Below, one piece after another: positions 14,985 through 17,525 of a stretch of DNA of 17,525 bases; position 1 is the first letter of the stretch; every line of letters begins with the position of its first letter. Both the position numbers and the translations under genes were made by a program. Source of the DNA: Candidatus Mediterraneibacter gallistercoris (GTDB lineage Bacteria; Bacillota_A; Clostridia; Lachnospirales; Lachnospiraceae); NCBI GenBank assembly GCA_019119745.1, contig DWWI01000054.1, positions 1-17,525 on the forward strand, read 5' to 3'. Below the pieces are notes generated by a model. The model was not told where the DNA came from and made no database searches. It saw nothing but the letters and a program-made list of their open reading frames with translations.

Positions 14985-17261
14985 TTAATCATTCACAGAA
15001 ATGCAAAGTTCGTTCAAAATCTGAAGATCTCTTTTTTGATCAGTATTCCTGAACTCTATCCGCACCCTCTTCCCCGCATACTTTGCAGGAAGAGGGATTT
15101 CTTTTTCACACAATCCGGTGTCACCGCATACATCCTCTTTCTCACTCAGAAGTTCTCCATCCACAGAAATCCTGCAGCTCCCGGATTCTCCCCATGTTAC
15201 CGCAAGCGAACTTTTCTCTTGAGGTATATCCATCTCATACGAAAACCATCCGCCGGGCTTCGCGCTTCTTCCCCTTTTCCCCGACACATTCACCGCCTCC
15301 GTGCAGCTTCCCTGTATCCCGTGCGCCAGCTCATACTGGTCGTTCCCCAAAGGTATTACCTCTCTGCGGTGTTTCATAACATATTCTTTTCTCATCTGTT
15401 CGCGCCGGTAGTCTTCATACTCCTCGCTCCCTTTTTTATACAAATAAAAATATATCCCATACCTCACCTGATTTTTCAGAAAATGCGGCGAAAATATAAA
15501 TTCGTTTCCGGCAGCATCCCGAAGTATAAATTCCGGACCCTCTCCGGTTTTTTTCATCATCTCTGTCACCACAACGCTGACAGCCGATGACAGATCCGGG
15601 TCTGTCCCAATCGCGCCCGGTCCGTCATACAAAATGCATTTCCTCACCCCGGGCTTCCACACCGGAACAGTAACATCGACACCTGTTGTTGCAGTCACCA
15701 TATCTTCTATTCCCATATCCGCGCTCAGCACAAACGGGCCATATGTAAACGCAACCACGTTAGAAGCATCCGGAAGACCATGCACCTGTATCTGCATCGG
15801 AAAATCAATACTTATCTCTCCACCGTCAGCACTCTGTCCCTCAAACAGGAAATAATCGCCAGCCTCTTCTTCATATATACGGTGTACCTCTGATGAACAG
15901 GATATCCGCGGCTCTTCTGCTGTCCACTCCGGTACCCTGACCGCTATCTTCCATCCCCCGATCTTTTCACTGTTACCGTATACACGAATAGAAAGCGGCT
16001 GTTCTGTCAACAATCCGGCTTCCAGCTCAATCCGCAGACCTTTCTCTTTCCATTCAATATCCGAAGATACATACCGGTTAATATACAGAATATCCTCTCC
16101 AGCATAACAGATCCCCTCACACTGTTTTGTAAAATTCTCCATTCCGGTTCCGGTACAGCACCAAAAATTATCATAAGGTCTGGAATAAACTTTAAAATAT
16201 CCGGATGCCATAGGTTGAAAATAAGTTGTCATTCCCGTCTCATGATTCTGAGACGAAAGAATAGCATTAATATATGTTCTTTCGTCATAATCCGCGTATT
16301 TTTTCTTTCCCGTCAACCGGAAAAGAAGCGAAGTCAGTTTTAACATATTATAGGTATTGCACGTCTCACAGTTGCATGCAGACCGTTCACCATCCAGAAT
16401 ATCCGGTTCCCCAAAATGTTCCCACTCACTGTTTCCTCCGGTAATATAAGTATGATGATGCACCACCATATCCCAGAAGCGCTCTGCCACCTCCAGATAA
16501 AACGGCTCTTTTTCTTTCAGAACATCGTATCTTTTCAATCCTCCGAGGATCTTAGGAATTGTCGTATTGGCATGAAGACCGTCCAGGACATCTTTTCCTT
16601 CCGCTATCGCCTTAAAAAGCGGCATTTCGTCAAATCCAGCGGCAGCTTTCGCATAAATCGGATCTCCGGTAATTTTATAGACATCATACAGGCAGTCGTT
16701 CATTCCTCCATACTCTACTGCCAGAACAGTTTCTCTAACCTCATCACTCCACGAAAGGATCCGTGCCGCCGCCCAATCTGCCAGTCCCTTCATTATCTTG
16801 TATGCCTTCTGCAGCCCGCATAATCTGTAAACCGCAGTAACACCGGAAATAATTTTATGCATAGTATACCAGGGAACCCATGCCGGTTCTTTCTGTTCTA
16901 CACGATCAAACAACACCTCCGGGAACGCACACAAATATCCGTCCTCCCTCTGACAGTCCGCCAGACCTTCAATAATTTCCCCGATCCTGTCAAGTATCTC
17001 CGGGTCATGTTCGTATGCCCACAGCTGAGAAAGCGCTGTCAGATAATGCCCCATTGTATGCCCTCTGATTTCCGTGCTTTCCCACCCCGGATAAAGCATC
17101 GCCTTTGTTTTTTTCCCCGCAGTCTCTCGAAATCCCGCCAGCAGGCGGTCGGCATCCAGAGAAAGAAGATATTCTTTTTCCAGTTCCATGCTCCTGATCA
17201 GAAACGGATCTTTCAAGCGGATTTCACCATAGGACAACATTCTCAGCTCAGCAGATAACAT
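14985..17261 (-). CDS. Cytoplasmic DUF1680 beta-L-arabinofuranosidase (GH146/GH127 type)
   Basis: A 758-residue protein with no signal peptide. An (alpha/alpha)6 barrel spans about 15-410. The zinc/cysteine site characteristic of these beta-L-arabinofuranosidases is visible: TGGNSEWEHFGE at 274-285, CETCNTYNML at 298-307, and the adjacent Cys pair C368-C369 in NFWCCTGTGMEN, one of which is the expected nucleophile. The CETCNTYNMLKLT form is more like GH146 than like HypBA1 (GH127), as I recall those families. Beta-sandwich regions follow (about 415-620), and a C-terminal Gly/Trp domain (about 645-758, GGWFSYEMDI, VTWGESG) resembles DUF6805. The start has AGGAGG 7 nt upstream. Inferred role: release of beta-linked L-arabinofuranose from imported glycans, complementing the alpha-acting GH43/GH51 enzymes. 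Confidence 0.9.
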   Translation of the reverse strand: MLSAELRMLSYGEIRLKDPFLIRSMELEKEYLLSLDADRLLAGFRETAGKKTKAMLYPGWESTEIRGHTMGHYLTALSQLWAYEHDPEILDRIGEIIEGLADCQREDGYLCAFPEVLFDRVEQKEPAWVPWYTMHKIISGVTAVYRLCGLQKAYKIMKGLADWAAARILSWSDEVRETVLAVEYGGMNDCLYDVYKITGDPIYAKAAAGFDEMPLFKAIAEGKDVLDGLHANTTIPKILGGLKRYDVLKEKEPFYLEVAERFWDMVVHHHTYITGGNSEWEHFGEPDILDGERSACNCETCNTYNMLKLTSLLFRLTGKKKYADYDERTYINAILSSQNHETGMTTYFQPMASGYFKVYSRPYDNFWCCTGTGMENFTKQCEGICYAGEDILYINRYVSSDIEWKEKGLRIELEAGLLTEQPLSIRVYGNSEKIGGWKIAVRVPEWTAEEPRISCSSEVHRIYEEEAGDYFLFEGQSADGGEISIDFPMQIQVHGLPDASNVVAFTYGPFVLSADMGIEDMVTATTGVDVTVPVWKPGVRKCILYDGPGAIGTDPDLSSAVSVVVTEMMKKTGEGPEFILRDAAGNEFIFSPHFLKNQVRYGIYFYLYKKGSEEYEDYRREQMRKEYVMKHRREVIPLGNDQYELAHGIQGSCTEAVNVSGKRGRSAKPGGWFSYEMDIPQEKSSLAVTWGESGSCRISVDGELLSEKEDVCGDTGLCEKEIPLPAKYAGKRVRIEFRNTDQKRDLQILNELCISVND

Positions 17262-17290
17262 AAAAATTCCTCCTGTTATTAGTTTTAAAT

Positions 17291-17319
17291 AATATAACCT
17301 ATCAGGATAATCTTTTCAA
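17291..17319 (-). promoter_or_regulatory. Sigma-A promoter of the DUF1680 gene
   Basis: On the minus strand TTGAAA (17314-17319), an exact 17-nt spacer and TATATT (17291-17296) form the best promoter in the locus. The predicted start near 17284 is about 23 nt before the ATG. Confidence 0.6.
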
Positions 17320-17333
17320 TATTCCAAAATTAT

Positions 17334-17349
17334 TTTAGTTTTATCTTAA
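17334..17349. promoter_or_regulatory. Candidate regulator site upstream of DUF1680 promoter
   Basis: TTTAGTTTTATCTTAA matches the palindrome at 8264-8279 at 14 of 16 positions. It lies 14 nt upstream of the -35, centred about 57 nt before the predicted start, a position more typical of activation than repression. Confidence 0.45.
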
Positions 17350-17353
17350 CACA

Positions 17354-17525
17354 GTTGCCCGTGCGCAACTTCGATTTCGCAGCTTCGCTGCTCCATCTCA
17401 GTCGCGGGCTGGCGCCCTATGCCAAATCAAAAGAATCCCCTGCGAAAAATGTAAACACTTTTCGCAGGGGATTCTTCCGCTTTGTCGCACGGCTTGTAGC
17501 CATCACGAAAGTTCTAGTTTTCCTG
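17354..17525. repeat. Hairpin-dense, higher-GC block at the right edge (possible dispersed repeat)
   Basis: After the AT-rich DUF1680 promoter the base composition changes abruptly. Five short perfect hairpins follow one another: GTTGC/GCAAC (17354-17369), GCAGC-TTC-GCTGC (17379-17391), GGGC/GCCC (17406-17417), the 18-bp stem at 17431-17476, and GGCT/AGCC (17491-17501). No credible gene is seen; a 28-residue minus-strand ORF (17417-17503) lacks a ribosome binding site. Such packed hairpins suggest an intergenic repeat element or a structured RNA, but a single copy cannot show this. Confidence 0.4.
17431..17476. terminator. Long perfect inverted repeat, possible bidirectional terminator
   Basis: An 18-bp perfect stem, AAGAATCCCCTGCGAAAA against TTTTCGCAGGGGATTCTT, closes a 10-nt loop. 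The flanks are not strongly U-rich, although the stem itself has A/T ends. It could end transcription from a gene beyond the right edge and insulate the DUF1680 promoter, or be the core of a repeat element. Confidence 0.5.

Noticed and set aside
17417..17503. 28-residue minus-strand ORF in the right-edge hairpin block
   Set aside because: It has no ribosome binding site, spans a perfect inverted repeat, and its sequence is explained by the structure rather than by coding constraint.
1..17525. tRNA, rRNA, CRISPR arrays, insertion sequences or phage genes
   Set aside because: No cloverleaf, spaced repeat array, transposase or integrase sequence was seen on either strand.

Overview
The window looks like a low- to mid-GC Gram-positive gut or soil anaerobe, most likely a Lachnospiraceae (Clostridium cluster XIVa) species. 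This rests on AGGAGG-type ribosome binding sites in front of almost every gene, TTG starts, AT-rich intergenic DNA, simple hairpin-plus-U terminators, and Firmicutes-type families (DUF624, DUF6171, CUT1 sugar ABC transporter parts without a local ATPase). The species cannot be fixed from the sequence alone.

Left part (1-3890) is mostly housekeeping. On the minus strand are the start of a TatD-family metal-dependent DNase (cut by the window edge) and a membrane-anchored GH3 NagZ-like glycosidase whose stop overlaps it. On the plus strand are purC (purine synthesis) with its own terminator, and a voltage-gated K+ channel-like protein carrying two TrkA-C domains.

Centre and right (3896-17350) form an arabinan / arabinoside utilisation locus, nearly all on the minus strand. 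In transcription order (high to low coordinates) it has: a cytoplasmic DUF1680 (GH146/GH127-type) beta-L-arabinofuranosidase; a cytoplasmic GH43 exo-arabinofuranosidase-like enzyme; a sugar ABC importer (binding-protein gene broken by an apparent internal deletion, then two intact permeases); a cytoplasmic GH43 endo-arabinanase-like enzyme; an ArsR-like winged-helix regulator with a beta-rich C-terminal sensor; a secreted GH43 arabinanase lipoprotein; a GH51 alpha-L-arabinofuranosidase; and a small Cys-rich DUF6171 protein. A divergent DUF624 (YesL-like) membrane protein sits between the exo-GH43 and DUF1680 genes. The inferred pathway is: the lipoprotein cuts arabinan outside, the importer brings in arabino-oligosaccharides (ATPase presumably a shared MsmX type encoded elsewhere), and the cytoplasmic GH43/GH51/DUF1680 enzymes release L-arabinose from alpha and beta linkages. 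No arabinose isomerase, kinase or epimerase genes are present.

The most interesting signals are: (i) a perfect 7-2-7 palindrome, TTTAGAT-TT-ATCTAAA, in the promoter of the regulator gene, with 12-14/16 matches upstream of the transporter, exo-GH43 and DUF1680 genes, suggesting a local regulon; (ii) an out-of-frame junction in the binding-protein gene at a 10-base sequence that makes sense in both frames, as expected from deletion between short direct repeats; (iii) two terminators inside the gene series with almost no room for a promoter before the next gene; (iv) a dense cluster of hairpins at the right edge (17354-17525), possibly a dispersed repeat.
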